Notes: a model not told the origin generated them from the letters alone. A stretch of 64,000 nucleotides of DNA from Rapana venosa (GCA_028751875.1 CM054155.1:57963861-58027860); one strand, 5' to 3'; positions 11,944-23,040 are shown, numbered from the stretch's first letter. Translations and numbers: made by a program.

Positions 11944-13690
11944 CACTTTACACTCTATGAACACAGAACTATGTGAACACTTCTCTACAGAAGTCTATGA
12001 ACACAGAACTGTGTGAACACTTCTCTACAGAAGTCTATGAACACAGAACTAATGTGAACACTCCTCTACACAGCTGTGTGAACACTTCTCTACAGAACTA
12101 TGTGAACACTTCTCTACAGAACTGTGTGAACACCTCTCTAAAGAACTGTGTGAACACTCCTCTACACAGCTGTGTGAACACATCTCTACAGAACTGTGTG
12201 AACACTTCTCTACGGAACTGTGTGAACACTTCTCTACAGAACAATGTGAACACTTCTCTACAGAGCTGAGTGAACACTTCTCTACAGAACTGTGAACACT
12301 TCTCTACAGAACTGTGTGAACACTTCTCTACAGAACAATGTGAACACTTCTCTACAGAGCTGAGTGAACACTTCTCTACAGAACTGTGTGAACACTCCTC
12401 TACAGAACTGTGTGAACACTTCTCTACAGAACAATGTGAACACTTCTCTACAGAGCTGAGTGAACACTTCTCTACAGAACTGTGAACACTTCTCTACAGA
12501 ACTGTGTGAACACTTCTCTACAGAACAACGTGAACACTTCTCTACAGAACAATGTGAACACTTCTCTACAGAACCGAGTGAACACTTCTCTACAGAACCG
12601 AGTGAACACATCTCTACAGAACCGAGTGAACACATCTCTACAGAACCGAGTGAACACTTCTCTACAGAACCGAGTGAACACTTCTCTACAGAACCGAGTG
12701 AACACATCTCTACAGAACCGAGTGAACACATCTCTACAGAACCGAGTGAACACATCTCTACAGAACCGAGTGAACACTTCTTTACAGAACTGTGCGAACA
12801 CTTCTCTACAGAACTGTGTGAACACTTCTTTACAGAACCGAGTGAACACCTCTCTACAGAACCGAGTGAACACCTCTCTACAGAACCGAGTGAACACTTC
12901 TCTACAGAACTGTGTGAACACTTCTCTACAAAACTGAGTGAACACTTCTCTACAGAACTGAGTGAACACTTCTCTACAGAACCGTGTGAACACCTCTCTA
13001 CAGAGCCGAGTGAACACCTCTCTACAGAACTGAGTGAACACTTCTCTACAGAACTGTGAACACTTCTCTACAGAACTGTGAACACTTCTCTACAAAACTC
13101 TATGAACACCTCCCCACAGAACTGAGTGAACACCTCCCCACAGAACTCTGTGAACACTTCTCTACAGAACTATGTGAACAGGTATCTGCAGAACTATATG
13201 AACACTTTTCTACAGGACTCTGTGAACACGTATCTGCAGAACTCTACGAACACAACTCTGGAGAACTCTAAGAATACTTTTCTACAGAACTCTATGAACA
13301 CTTCTCTGCAGAACTCTATGAACACTTTTCTACAGAACTCACTTCTCTGCAGAACTCTATGAACACTTTTCTACAGAACTCTATGAACACTTTTCTACAG
13401 AACTCTGTGAACACGTATCTGCAGAACTCTACGAACACAACTCTGGAGAACTCTAAGAACACTTTTCTACAGAACTCTATGAACACAGCTCTGCAGAACT
13501 CTAAGAACACTTTTCTATAGAACTCTATGAACACTTCTCTGCAGAACTCTATGAACACTTTTCTACAGAACTCACTTCTCTGCAGAACTCTATGAACACT
13601 TTTCTACAGAACTCTCTGAACACTTTTCTACAGATCTCTTATGAATTCATCTCTGCAGAACTGTGTGATCACTTCTCTGTAGAACTGTTC
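11944..13690 (+). repeat. 24-base minisatellite, roughly 70 copies
   Basis: The unit is GAACACTTCTCTACAGAAC followed by a five-base variable part (TGTGT, CGAGT, TGAGT or CTATG). Because 24 is a multiple of three, open frames run through it on both strands as eight-residue repeats: VNTSLQNR and EHFSTEPS on plus, CREVFTRF on minus. The left part uses TGTGT variants, the middle (about 12560-12900) is a homogeneous CGAGT block, and the right part (from about 13080) uses CTATG variants with TCTGCAG or TTCTACAG cores. The clean periodicity suggests recent amplification. Coding use is unlikely because frames are open in several registers and no splice or start context is seen. Confidence 0.95.
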
Positions 13691-13696
13691 ACCCTA

Positions 13697-13905
13697 TAAA
13701 GAGGACAAGGTCAGGCAAGTGTGCTGTACCTTGTTGAGGTAGACGTGTAAACTATATCATTACTCTGTGAACAAGAACAGGTATGTGTACTGTATCTTGT
13801 TGAGGTAGACGTGTAAACTATATCATTACTCTGTGAACAAGGTCAGGCAAGTGTGCTGTACCTTGTTGAGGTAGACGTGTAAACTATATCATTACTCTGT
13901 GAAAA
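13697..13905 (+). repeat. Three tandem copies of a 66-base unit
   Basis: The block TTGTTGAGGTAGACGTGTAA starts at 13731, 13797 and 13863, exactly 66 bases apart. Each copy is followed by ACTATATCATTACTCTGTGA. The unit shares the TGTGAACA motif with the 24-base array to its left, so it may have grown from the array edge. The third copy is cut by the assembly gap. Confidence 0.9.
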
Positions 13906-13933
13906 AGTCAGGAAAGTTTTTGCTTTTTATCGT

Positions 13934-14433
13934 NNNNNNNNNNNNNNNNNNNNNNNNNNNNNNNNNNNNNNNNNNNNNNNNNNNNNNNNNNNNNNNNNNN
14001 NNNNNNNNNNNNNNNNNNNNNNNNNNNNNNNNNNNNNNNNNNNNNNNNNNNNNNNNNNNNNNNNNNNNNNNNNNNNNNNNNNNNNNNNNNNNNNNNNNNN
14101 NNNNNNNNNNNNNNNNNNNNNNNNNNNNNNNNNNNNNNNNNNNNNNNNNNNNNNNNNNNNNNNNNNNNNNNNNNNNNNNNNNNNNNNNNNNNNNNNNNNN
14201 NNNNNNNNNNNNNNNNNNNNNNNNNNNNNNNNNNNNNNNNNNNNNNNNNNNNNNNNNNNNNNNNNNNNNNNNNNNNNNNNNNNNNNNNNNNNNNNNNNNN
14301 NNNNNNNNNNNNNNNNNNNNNNNNNNNNNNNNNNNNNNNNNNNNNNNNNNNNNNNNNNNNNNNNNNNNNNNNNNNNNNNNNNNNNNNNNNNNNNNNNNNN
14401 NNNNNNNNNNNNNNNNNNNNNNNNNNNNNNNNN
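13934..14433. other. Assembly gap, 500 N
   Basis: A run of exactly 500 N marks a scaffold gap of conventional, probably arbitrary, length. It lies between two different tandem arrays, a typical place for assembly to fail. Confidence 0.99.
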
Positions 14434-14444
14434 GTTCCGAGGCC

Positions 14445-14935
14445 TTGTTTTATAAGGGGGATATTCTGCTATTCCCAAAGTCTCAGTATAGTCGGCCTTA
14501 GTTTTCAGAATGGGGATATTCTGCTATCCCCAGACTTCTCAGTTTAGTCGACCTTAGTTTTCAAAATGGGGAAATTCTGCTATCCCCAGACTTCTCATTT
14601 TAGTAGACCTTAGTTTTCAGAATGGGGATATTCTGCTATCCCCAGACTTCTCAGTACATTTGACCTTAGTTTTCAGAATGGGGATATTCTGCTATCCCCA
14701 GACTTCTCAGTACATTTGACCTTAGTTTTTAGAATGGGGATATTCTGCTATCCCCAGAGTTCTCAGTTTAGTTGACCTTAGTTTTCAGAATGGGGATATT
14801 CTGCTATCCCCAGACTTCTCAGTACATTCGACCTTAGTTTTCAGAATGGGGATATCCTGCTATCCCCAGACTTCTCAGTTTTGACCTTAGTTTTCAGAAT
14901 GGGGATATTCTGCTATCCCCAAAGTTCTCGGTGTT
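14445..14935 (+). repeat. 56-base minisatellite with an internal palindrome, about 9 copies
   Basis: The motif GGGGATATTCTGCTATCCCC recurs every 55-56 bases and is followed by AGACTTCTCAGT and CCTTAGTTTTCAGAAT. GGGGATA and TATCCCC are perfect inverted repeats separated by TTCTGC, so each unit can form a 7-base-pair hairpin with a six-base loop. The stem is kept in most copies, with one decayed copy at 14568-14586. The array probably continues into the gap on its left. It ends near 14935 in unique sequence. Confidence 0.93.
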
Positions 14936-15003
14936 CACAAAGACTTGTTGACATGCTTCCAGATCCTGTGAGTAGCTAGAGCACTGGTAATTAGATGGAT
15001 TTG

Positions 15004-15032
15004 CAAGAGTCAAGTCAAGTCAAGTCAAGTCA
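15004..15032 (-). repeat. (TTGAC)n pentamer tail of the minus-strand LINE
   Basis: About five copies of GTCAA on plus (TTGAC on minus) directly abut the sequence CCCTTCATGGGATGATTAAA on the minus strand. Short tandem tails of this kind are typical of the 3' ends of CR1/L2/Rex1-type LINEs, and this one marks the 3' terminus of the element at 15005-17150. Confidence 0.85.
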
Positions 15033-15153
15033 AAAACACTTTAATCATCCCATGAAGGGCAATTACAATACTGACAGGCAGATTGATACTCATCAAATAT
15101 ATCAAAGACACAAAAGCTATATTTCATATTGGTTTTCAAATTAAATGTCACGA

Positions 15154-15425
15154 CACACACACCACACACCACACACCACCCCACGCGCGCATGCGCACAC
15201 ACATCAATTGTGAACACAATTTTAAACCCATTGCTAGAAGACATAAAAACTTATTTTTACGCCGCATATACGCAGCGTACACACGCACGTAGTGTGTGTG
15301 CGAACACGCCAAACGCACACCCCCAACCATACACCAATATTAAATTTCAATGTTTTAAGACAGTTGACTAGAACACAGATTATTTACACACCCACGCACC
15401 ACACACACACACACACACACACAAT
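15154..15425 (+). repeat. CA-rich microsatellite patches
   Basis: Imperfect (CA)n occurs at about 15154-15205, 15275-15335 and 15384-15422, with short CGCG interruptions. The patches lie inside what appears to be the 3' UTR of the minus-strand LINE. Open frames crossing them are rich in T, H and P and are not genes. Confidence 0.85.
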
Positions 15426-15485
15426 TATGATTGACTACACTCGTAACAATGACAATCAGGCAGATAATTCAGAGAAATGTAAGAA

Positions 15486-15704
15486 CTAGGTAGTCAACAT
15501 CATTGAATTCAGAAGTCGAATGCTTACGGGCACAAAAGAATTTTCTTTTTCTGTTGGTTTTGTGATGGGACACTGAAAACGGCGTTCCCGAAGGCAACAT
15601 TTGAAATTCGGGAAAAAAGCATGAGAAGGATCAGCCAAAATGGCTGTGGCTTTGCGTACAAGTGCTGATTGCAGAACGAATGAGATCTCTTTGTTCTTTT
15701 CCAA
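15486..15704 (-). pseudogene. LINE ORF2 C-terminus (CR1/L2/Rex1-like)
   Basis: This minus-strand frame is open for 72 residues and ends at a natural stop. Its second half holds the family's conserved end: ILADPSHAFFPNF, then a LLPSGRR-like segment seen here as CCLRERR after a small frameshift, then NSFVPVSIRLLN. This region follows the reverse transcriptase domain in the element and is commonly conserved in CR1/L2/Rex1-type proteins. Its specific role is not established from this sequence. The first residues are only a chance open start. The real upstream reading frame continues in RT pieces at higher coordinates, in other frames. I treat it as one part of a dead polyprotein, not as a separate gene. 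Confidence 0.8.
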
Positions 15705-16079
15705 TTATTTTTGAGCAGTTCTTACAATTCTCTGAGGCCATTCTTGTTTTTAACTAAGGTTATTGTACCAACAAATGAAAGCAAAACTTAGAACACTTCT
15801 ATGTAAGACTTGTAAAACAAGGAAAGGATCTTTTTGTCTAAAAAAAAGGAGTTCATTTTCCCTCAGAAAATACAGACTTTGTTGTCCCTTTTTGACAATA
15901 GGTCAGTGTTAAGTCCATTTTAATTGTGGTCAAAAAATTTCCCCAGATACTTATAGTTCAAAACGTTTTAAACCCTCTTGATTATGGATAATAATATTCT
16001 TAGGAGTATCCCCTGATTTTCTGAAGTCGATAGGCAGGTCTTTTTGTTTTAGAAACATTTAGCTCCAGATAGGCCTCGT

Positions 16080-16830
16080 TCACACCAGTGTACGAATCGG
16101 TGAGGGCTGGACCAAAGGTCTAAGACTGATCCGGATAAGAGGGATACAGAGCACTATCGTCTGCGAATTTACCAGAAAGGAATTTCCATAGTTGCTTCTG
16201 CAATCATCTGGGGTTAGAATGTACAAGTGGTGAGAGGACGCAACCTGCGGAGACCAGTGCAGGTAAATTAACCGAAGAAGATATTTTGTTGGCCAAAACA
16301 CGCTGTGGGCTGTTGGTTAAAAATTCAAATTTCCAACGAACAGTTGATTGTCTACGTCAAATTTTGAATTTTTTGTTACCAGAAAGTGAGGCTGCATTGT
16401 ATTGAAAGCTGAACTAAAGTCAGCGAAAATATTTGGCATGAGAGTCAGGTGTTTCCCAAATGGCTATACACTTGTTCAAAATGAAAAGTTTGGCATCTTC
16501 GAACCCTTCGGACCTGTATGCAAATTGCAGTGGGGTAAGTCTTTCTTGTAGCAGAAAGAATGAGAGATTTTACGATCTTTTCCAGCGTTTTATCACAGAG
16601 ATGTGAGAGTACAGGTCTAAAAATCGTTAGGCCGAGAAGGATTGGGTTTCTTTGGAAGAGGTATTACATTGGAAGTTTTCCAAATAACAGGAATTGACAA
16701 GTATCCAGTGAGGCCCGGAACAGGTGTTGAAGACACTGGCAAGTCAGTAGCGCAGAATTTCAGGGTTCTTCCCATATACATTGGTCCGGATTTGTTAATA
16801 TTTATTGCCTTTAAGTGTTACAGATAATTT
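16080..16830 (-). pseudogene. Reverse transcriptase core remnants of the minus-strand LINE
   Basis: On the minus strand, translated pieces match RT blocks in the right order. PLPKKPNPSRPNDFRPV with SHLCDKTLEKIV lies at about 16660-16560. WSPQVASSHHLYIL lies near 16255-16220 and corresponds to a PQGCVLSP block with a one-base loss. The catalytic KFADDS lies at about 16170-16153, and PIRISLRPLVQPSP follows. The DD pair is the metal-binding catalytic site in this enzyme class. Frameshifts between blocks and missing segments (for example the FxDF block, which I could not place cleanly) show it is inactive. The pre-RT linker continues upstream to about 17150. Confidence 0.82.
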
Positions 16831-17159
16831 CTTCTCAACAATGACGCTATTTCAGGAAACTAGGGATTTCTTAGATCATTTAATTCATTGAGAAATCATG
16901 CTTTTCAAAGCGAGTAAAAAATGGTTTTGATGGTTGGTAAGTTGTTATCACTACTCCCTGCAAATGATCTTTGACCTATGTGGAACTACCCTATTTACTG
17001 CAGACATATTTTTGATTTCCTGCCATGCAGAACGAAAATTGTTCCTCGCAAATTGTTTTTATCTTATTTTTATATTATCTGGCCGTGCAACAGCAGCTTT
17101 TATTCTTTGGGTTTTCTTCCCCTTTTGTGTTACTGTGCCTGTGTAAATATACTTTCTTT

Positions 17160-17455
17160 TTGTTAAAACACGTGGGTCTTGGGGTTGGATACTAACCTGT
17201 CGTTGCCTTTATCATGGCACCAACTTCCTGATTGCTCCGACCCTTGAAAAAAGATAGAACAAAATTGACAATGAAATAAAAACCCACCCAAAAATGTTGA
17301 AAGGAGAGAGTTAGAAGGGCCTAAAAGTAGATGCAAAAAAGTAGTGAAAAAAATACCCCAAAAATTAGTTTTTAAATTAGATAGAGAAAAATTTAGATTT
17401 AAATGGGGCAAAAAACTAGTGCAAGAGATAAAAGGGAAAAAAATCTGGGTGCAGT
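17160..17455. other. Unassigned low-quality sequence
   Basis: Nothing is recognised. From here to the second gap, homopolymer runs are unusually common on the plus strand, which suggests consensus error. Confidence 0.4.
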
Positions 17456-17775
17456 GTACCCTACAAAGGCTTTGGGACAGGGTTAGGAAGGACGGGAACT
17501 TCTTTTTTTGAGGCAGTGGTTATGGGGAGTGCAATTCATCTTTAGACAGGGTCGGGGGAGAGTGCTTCATTTTGGGCGGGTCATAGGGGTGTGGCGGTCA
17601 CCTACTGGATCTTTGGGAGTTGGTTAGGAGGTAGGTGTTATGTCCCCTTTGGCATCTTTGGACTTTGGAAGTATGTGCATGTCCCTACTGCATCTTTGGG
17701 ACGTTGGTTGGAGGAGTGGTCTTGTCCCCTCTGGCATTTTTGGGGAGTTGTTAGGGGGGGGTTTCTTTCCCCCCC
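17456..17775 (+). repeat. Degenerate tandem repeat, about 43-base unit
   Basis: Variants of GGCATCTTTGGGAC, followed by GTTGGTTAGGAGG and TGTCCCCTTT, recur near 17604, 17648, 17689 and 17733 at 40-45 base spacing. Weaker copies lie to the left from about 17460. The frames through it are composition effects. Confidence 0.65.
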
Positions 17776-17854
17776 AAATTTTCCGAATTTCCTTAGCTTT
17801 TCCCCCCTTTTATTCTTTATGGTTCTGACCTTTTTATTTTTCAAAAAGTGTGGA

Positions 17855-18005
17855 TACAGGGGGCTGTGTCGTGGGATCATTGGGGGCTGTAAATGTGTGG
17901 ATACGGGGGCTTGAATGGGGTCACATGGGGCTGTGAATCGTGGGATCACTGGGGCGTAAATCGGGGACCCCTGGGGCTGTAAAATTGTGTGGATCACGGG
18001 AGTCA
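17855..18005 (+). repeat. Tandem repeat, about 23-base unit
   Basis: Imperfect copies of GTGGGATCACTGGGGCTGTA follow one another about six or seven times, for example at 17870, 17895, 17920, 17938, 17962 and 17985. It is distinct from the 43-base repeat just to its left. Confidence 0.75.
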
Positions 18006-18784
18006 ACGCATCAAACTTGAAAAAGAAAGGCCCAAACCTGGGAGAAACTGTCCCCCACGATCCTTTTTTCAGGCTGATGATCGACCAGAAAGTTCCCAAG
18101 AATTTTTCCCCCTTGGTGCGTGAACCTCCAGAAAAAGGAAACGGGTTTATTTTGTCATTTTTTGATACCTAAATGTTTCTGCCTTGACAGGATTTGTTTA
18201 ATGTTTTTTTAAAAGAAAACCCCATATGTTTGGTTTTAGTTCTATTGTTTGGTTTGTACTTTTTTTAATTTTCCTTGTTGTCGTCCCCCGAGGAAAGCCC
18301 CGCATTTTGTTGGTCTTTTTTGTTTTATTTTTGTGTTTTACTTATGTTCTTTTTCGGTTGGGCAGGGAAGAAATTTGTAAAAAGGAACGTTGTATTAAAA
18401 AACCCCAAAAAACGATAAAAAGGGTATTCCTTAAAAACCAGTGTGTATTGCAGTATTTTTTTGAAAAATATTTTGTCACGGGGGCAAGGCTAGTATTGGT
18501 CTAATTTATTTAAATTTGGTTTGCTCTGAAAAAGGTTTTTGTGGGCAGCTTTGGGGCCATCCTCAAATTTTGGAGCCCCCCTTGGGCATAAGTTTTCCTG
18601 GAGGGTGGTGTTTTAGTAGGGGGGGAAAACCCAAAATTTTGCCTAAGGGTCAAATTCCTTAAAAAAACGGGGCACCTTTTTGTAGTAAGGGTTGATTGTT
18701 TAGAAAAAGGAATTTTAAAGCAGTTTTTACTTTTTCCCTAAAAAAAGGGGGGTTTGTTTAAACAGGGAATAAGCAGAAAATTTG
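18006..18784. other. Unassigned AT/homopolymer-rich sequence
   Basis: I see no gene or repeat I can support. Runs of T, A, G and C of four or more bases are very frequent, consistent with poor consensus. Confidence 0.4.
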
Positions 18785-19310
18785 CAGGGAACGTTAAAAA
18801 GTGGAAAGCTACTGGCCAAAGTAACCCAACCCCCAGAAAAATGTAAAAAAGTGAAGAGGAAATCAATTTATTTGCCAAACAAAAAAAAAGCCCCCCTTAT
18901 GATAAAGGAAGTGGATTATCATTGTCAAAAAACCCCAGCCCCCAAAATCTGTGCTAAAAAAGTGAATGAGAAATCTCATCGTGAAAAGTAATACCCAAAA
19001 ACAGCCCAGTCAAATCTATGCCAAAAAAAAGTAAATGGGAAAATATTGTTTTGAAAAAAGTCAATACACCGAAAACCCAGAAAATAGCGCCCCTCATTGA
19101 ATGACGGGAAATCGGTGGCCCTCCCCCCCCCCAAAAATCCATCCAAAAAAACTGAACAATGGAAGAGCCTGTGCCATAGCCAACACCCCAGAACGCTCAG
19201 TTAAATCCGTGCCATCAAAATGAAGGGGGAAAATCCGGTGCCAAATAAACCCACAGGACCCCCGTACCCCAGCCCCGTCAGTTGCTAAATGGGGGGAGCT
19301 CACAGTGTAG
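18785..19310 (+). repeat. Degenerate tandem repeat, about 60-90 bases per unit
   Basis: The pattern ACCCCAGCCCAGTCAAATC, then GTGCCAAAAAAGTGAATGGG, recurs in varied form near 18825, 18935, 18995, 19070, 19190 and 19260. Spacing is irregular, which may reflect indels in noisy sequence. Confidence 0.5.
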
Positions 19311-20039
19311 TTCCAAAAACCTGCCTGTGAAGGGGATCAAGCCCCAGGGAGTTTATTCTGATTATTTGTAATAAACCCATTTAAATGTTGGTTGTGTTTT
19401 TAATTGTTGTAGCCCTCACTTTTTTTTTTAGCTTTTTTTTCAAATTGCGTGTACATTCTTGAGTTGGCTCATCAACAACAGCAACAAAAATGCATTCAAA
19501 TAATTTTTTAAATAAATCGAAATTTTATGTACTAGTTCGATTTTTTTTTAAAAAGTATTGAATACTGATTTTGAGAAAAAAGAAAAATGGGCATTTGAAC
19601 ACTATGTAAATAATAACCCTTAATTCAACTTTTAATAATGGTGGTATGTATGTTGTCCAAGAAAACCAAACTAAATTTTCAGTTTTATATTGGCTTTCCG
19701 TGTTTTCGGGAGGTGGGCTAAAACAAGTGAAAGTGCAGGGGCAGCCTATGAAGGAGTCAAAAGGTGGCATGCCGTAGTTGAAAAGGTATAAAACCCTTGT
19801 ATATTTGAGCTATGAAAGGGGAAGATATCTGAAAAATTTTTTATGTTTTTAAAAGGACAAAATTAAAATTTTTTGTTCCAAAGGTTACAAATCACCTTAA
19901 ATTGAACTAATAGGGAAAAATAGAACTTTGATATTTTTAAAAAACCCTTTGTAGGTTTTTTTTCCCTTTAAGGTTAAATTTTTTGAAGGCTGTCTGTCTT
20001 GGTCAACCGGCTTTTTTATTGAAGTGGTCAATCAGTGGG

Positions 20040-20350
20040 TTAATCCGACAGCAGGGGGCTTTAGTGAGAAATGTAATTTTTTGTTTCAAAGTTTTAAAAA
20101 TCATTTTAAAATTAAATTTTTTTTTTTAAAAAGTTCAAAATCTTTTTGGGAAATGAAAATTTTTGTTTCAAATGTTTTTAAAAAACTTTTTGAAAATTTT
20201 AAATTTTTTTTAAAAAGTTTTTAAAAAATTTTTTAAAATAAATAATACAAAAATAAACTAAAAACATCAAAAAAAAAATCTTTTGTGTTTTTTTTTCCTA
20301 AAATGAGTAACCATTTTAGATTGAGCTAATAAAGCAGAAGGGCAATAAAC
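20040..20350 (+). repeat. AT-rich short tandem repeat, about 43-base unit (copy 1)
   Basis: Copies of TTTGTTTCAAAGTTTTAAAA and TCATTTTAAAATTAAA-like pieces follow each other four times. The cleaner version is at 28190-28370. Confidence 0.7.
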
Positions 20351-21529
20351 GTATTGTTCGCGGTAAGTTGAAATCAGATTTAAGCTAGTAGAGGTGAACT
20401 TTTTCCCTGTCATGATGTTTTTAATGCTTTCGGAACAAAGGAGGGAATCGGTCGAAAAGGACCCCCAGCACCAAGTCAGTTACAGGACGGAGGAGGTAAG
20501 GAATTTCATCCATTCCCTTTTTTTGCCCCAGGAAAAGCTTTGTGAGCTATTGATGTGAGCTTTTGAGTGAGATTGTGTGAGTTTTGATGTGAGCATTATG
20601 TAGCTGGGGCCCGGGTAGACAAAAACAGATAATTAAAAAAGTGGTTGTGGGGGATGTGGTACCGCACTTGCATTTAAAGGAAAAACCCTTAAAAGTTTTG
20701 AGAAAGGGTTTTTGCTTATTAATATGGCCAAGGGTAACCAAAAACAATAATAAATTCTTACCCCAAGGTTTCCAAAACCCCTTTAAAAAAGTACGTGCAT
20801 TTTGTAAAATTTGCCATTTTCATCCCCCAAAAAAACCCAAAACCCAAAAAAATTAAAAATAATTTTGAATTTGGGTTTGTTGATTTACTGTATGTTGGTG
20901 CCTTGTGGTGGGCTATCAAGGAAAAAATAAGGAAAAGTAGAGTTGATTATACTTTTTGAATTTTGTATATATTCCCCTTTTAATCAATTTAAAATAAGGT
21001 GAATTGAAGGGGGGGTTGGGGGGAAAAAAAGGGATTGGAAAAGTTTGGAAAAAATTTGGGTTGTTAAGGATTTAGGGGGCATGAAAAAAAAGGTATTGCA
21101 TCCTTGCGGAAAAGTCAATTTTCCCAGAAGAAAAAAAACTTTAATGAAGAAATTTCTTGGGGGGGGGGGAGTTTATAGGAAGAATTTTAGCCTAAATTAT
21201 AAAAAAAAATTTTATTGTTTTTAATTTGAAAGTTGAAAAGGGGGAAAATTGTTTGGGGGATTTTTAAATTTGTAGGGGAATTTTGGGGTTTTTGAGGATT
21301 TGGTTGTTTTTTAAAAAAATTTTTTTAAATTGGTATAGTTTATTTTTAAATTGTTGAAGGGAATTTGTGGAGGGTTTTTATTGGTGGGGGTGTAATTTTT
21401 TTTTTGAGAGGGTTGGGGAAATAGTTTAAAGGGGGGATAATTTTGGGATTATGTGTAGTTTTTTGTTTTATGTTTTTTTTTAAAATTGAATTTTTTGAGA
21501 AAGGGGTTGAGATTTTTTTAGGTTGCGCG

Positions 21530-21765
21530 CCGAGGGGGTTACCAGTTGGTGGGTGCCCTTTTGCCGCCTTGGCTTCAGTACGTTTCCCCGTTACCCAGCG
21601 TAAATGGGTACCTGCCCTCTTTGGGGTCAGGGAAAGGGAAAAGCAGCGGGGGAGGAGATGGGCGCCGCCCTAAATATGTGGCCCTAGAGAATGAGGTCTT
21701 GCGCCTCGTCCCCTACGCCCTTTATAGGTTATGGGACCCCTTTATTTTTTTTATGATGGAATTAA
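21530..21765 (+). mobile_element. SINE-like segment (copy 1)
   Basis: The segment carries CCCAGCGTAAATGGGTACCT, GGAGATGGGCGCCGCCCT and GGCCCTAGAGAATGAGGTCT in order. This body resembles tRNA-derived SINEs I associate with marine invertebrates. A clear tRNA-like head with A and B boxes is not readable, so the family is uncertain. The same segment recurs at 30015-30260 as part of the large duplication. Confidence 0.5.
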
Positions 21766-22084
21766 GGGGGAAAAATTATGTACAACAAAACGGGTATTCC
21801 TTTTTTGCACGTCTGTAAAAATTTGTTTTTTAGTCGACCCCTTTTTTGTTTCAGTTTTTTTCTGTGAAAATGTATCACAAAACAGAAAAAAATTAAATAA
21901 AATTAAAAAAAAATAAACGGGCACAAAAATACTTTTTTTAAACCTAATTTTGACTTTTTTAAAAAGGGAAAATGATTACATGTTTATGTTTATATTAGAT
22001 AAGTCAATAGTATAAACTAGGGTTCCCTAAGTGTAAAAAGGGCCTATACTGATTTTTGTAATGTTTTTGGCGGAACCCCCCGTG

Positions 22085-22570
22085 GAGGACATCGCTGTTT
22101 GGGAATCGCTTTGGGAATCGCTGGAGGAATCGTGTGAGAACCGCTGCCGAGGACATCTGGGGACATGCTGCAGAGGACACGTGTGGGAATCGTGCTGGGG
22201 CATTACCGGGACATCGTGGGACACGCTGAGGAATATGAGGACATGCTGCTGGGCCCTCGCTGTGAGGCATCGTGGGGAAACACGCGTGAGGACATCGCTG
22301 TGGGGACACGCTGCGAGGACATCCCCAAGGACATCGTGGAGGACATCGCTGCTGAGGCAGTGGGGGGACTCGCCAAGGACATCGTGCTGAGGAAATCGCT
22401 GTGAGGACTCGCTGCAGAGGACATCGCCAAGGACTCGCTGCTGAGGACATCCTGCTGGGCTCGTGCTGAGGACATCGTGCTAGGCATCGCTGCTGAGGAC
22501 ATCGTTGTGAGGTCGCTGCAGAGGACATCGTGCGAGGACATCGTGCAGGGGCCATCGTCGTCGCTGAGGA
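22085..22570 (+). repeat. 15-base minisatellite GAGGACATCGCTGCT (copy 1)
   Basis: The 15-base unit, with variants such as CAAGGACATCG and GGGACACGCTG, repeats over about 480 bases. Being a multiple of three it opens long frames in several registers (EDIAA on plus, MSSAA on minus). The frames break often and no gene context is visible. Confidence 0.9.
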
Positions 22571-22769
22571 CAAAAAGGGGGGCAATGTCGCGAAGAGAGG
22601 GACCTGCCGTCATGGAAAAAAAACCCCACACATTTAGTGCGGGGTTCGCAACATTGTGACACTGGGGGGAAAAGAAAAATGTGACCAAAAATGTTGAAAA
22701 GTTTGAAACCCGACGACCTGCAAAGTGCTCTATGTCGGATGACTATGAAAAAAATAAAAAAAAGATGAA

Positions 22770-23040
22770 AATGACTAAAAAGTGCCCCCATTAAAAAAAA
22801 AAGCCAAAAAACCCCGCCGGTTTAAATAAAAAAAAAAAAAATTTTTAAAAAAAAGGTAAAAAAAAAAACGGGGGAAAAAAAATTAAACCCCCCCCCCCCC
22901 CCAAAAAAAAAACAGAAAAAAAAGAAAAAAAGACCCCAAAAATTGAAACGAAACAGATGGTGCTTTAAAATATGCATGGGGGAAAAAAAAAAAGAAAAAA
23001 AAAAAAAGGCACAAAAAAAAAAAAAAAAAATTTTTTTTCT
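22770..23040. repeat. A-rich homopolymer tract (copy 1)
   Basis: Long A runs with a 14-base C run near 22890 separate the minisatellite from the GT tract. The matching tract in copy 2 is at 31440-31685. Confidence 0.8.

Larger units (their letters stand above)
15005..17150 (-). mobile_element. Broken CR1/L2/Rex1-like LINE, 3' part
   Basis: This is a 5'-truncated or decayed non-LTR retrotransposon read on the minus strand. In element order it has a pre-RT linker (about 17150-16850, residues like KQFARNNFRSAWQEIKNM), RT core pieces (about 16830-16080), a conserved C-terminus (15704-15486), a 3' UTR with CA-rich DNA, and the (TTGAC)n tail. Multiple frameshifts and stops separate the pieces, so it cannot make a working protein as read. 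The clade call rests on the FADD region, the C-terminal PSHAFFP and SFVPVSIRLLN motifs, and the pentamer tail. I cannot separate CR1, L2 and Rex1 by eye. Confidence 0.88.

Noticed and set aside
11944..13690. A CRISPR-like array
   Set aside because: The repeats are directly adjacent 24-base units without unique spacers, in an animal-type genome context.
13899..14501. Open frames crossing the 500-N gap
   Set aside because: They consist almost entirely of unknown residues.
14445..14935. A CRISPR array with palindromic repeats and spacers
   Set aside because: The DNA between palindromes is the same in each unit, not unique. It is a minisatellite with an internal hairpin.
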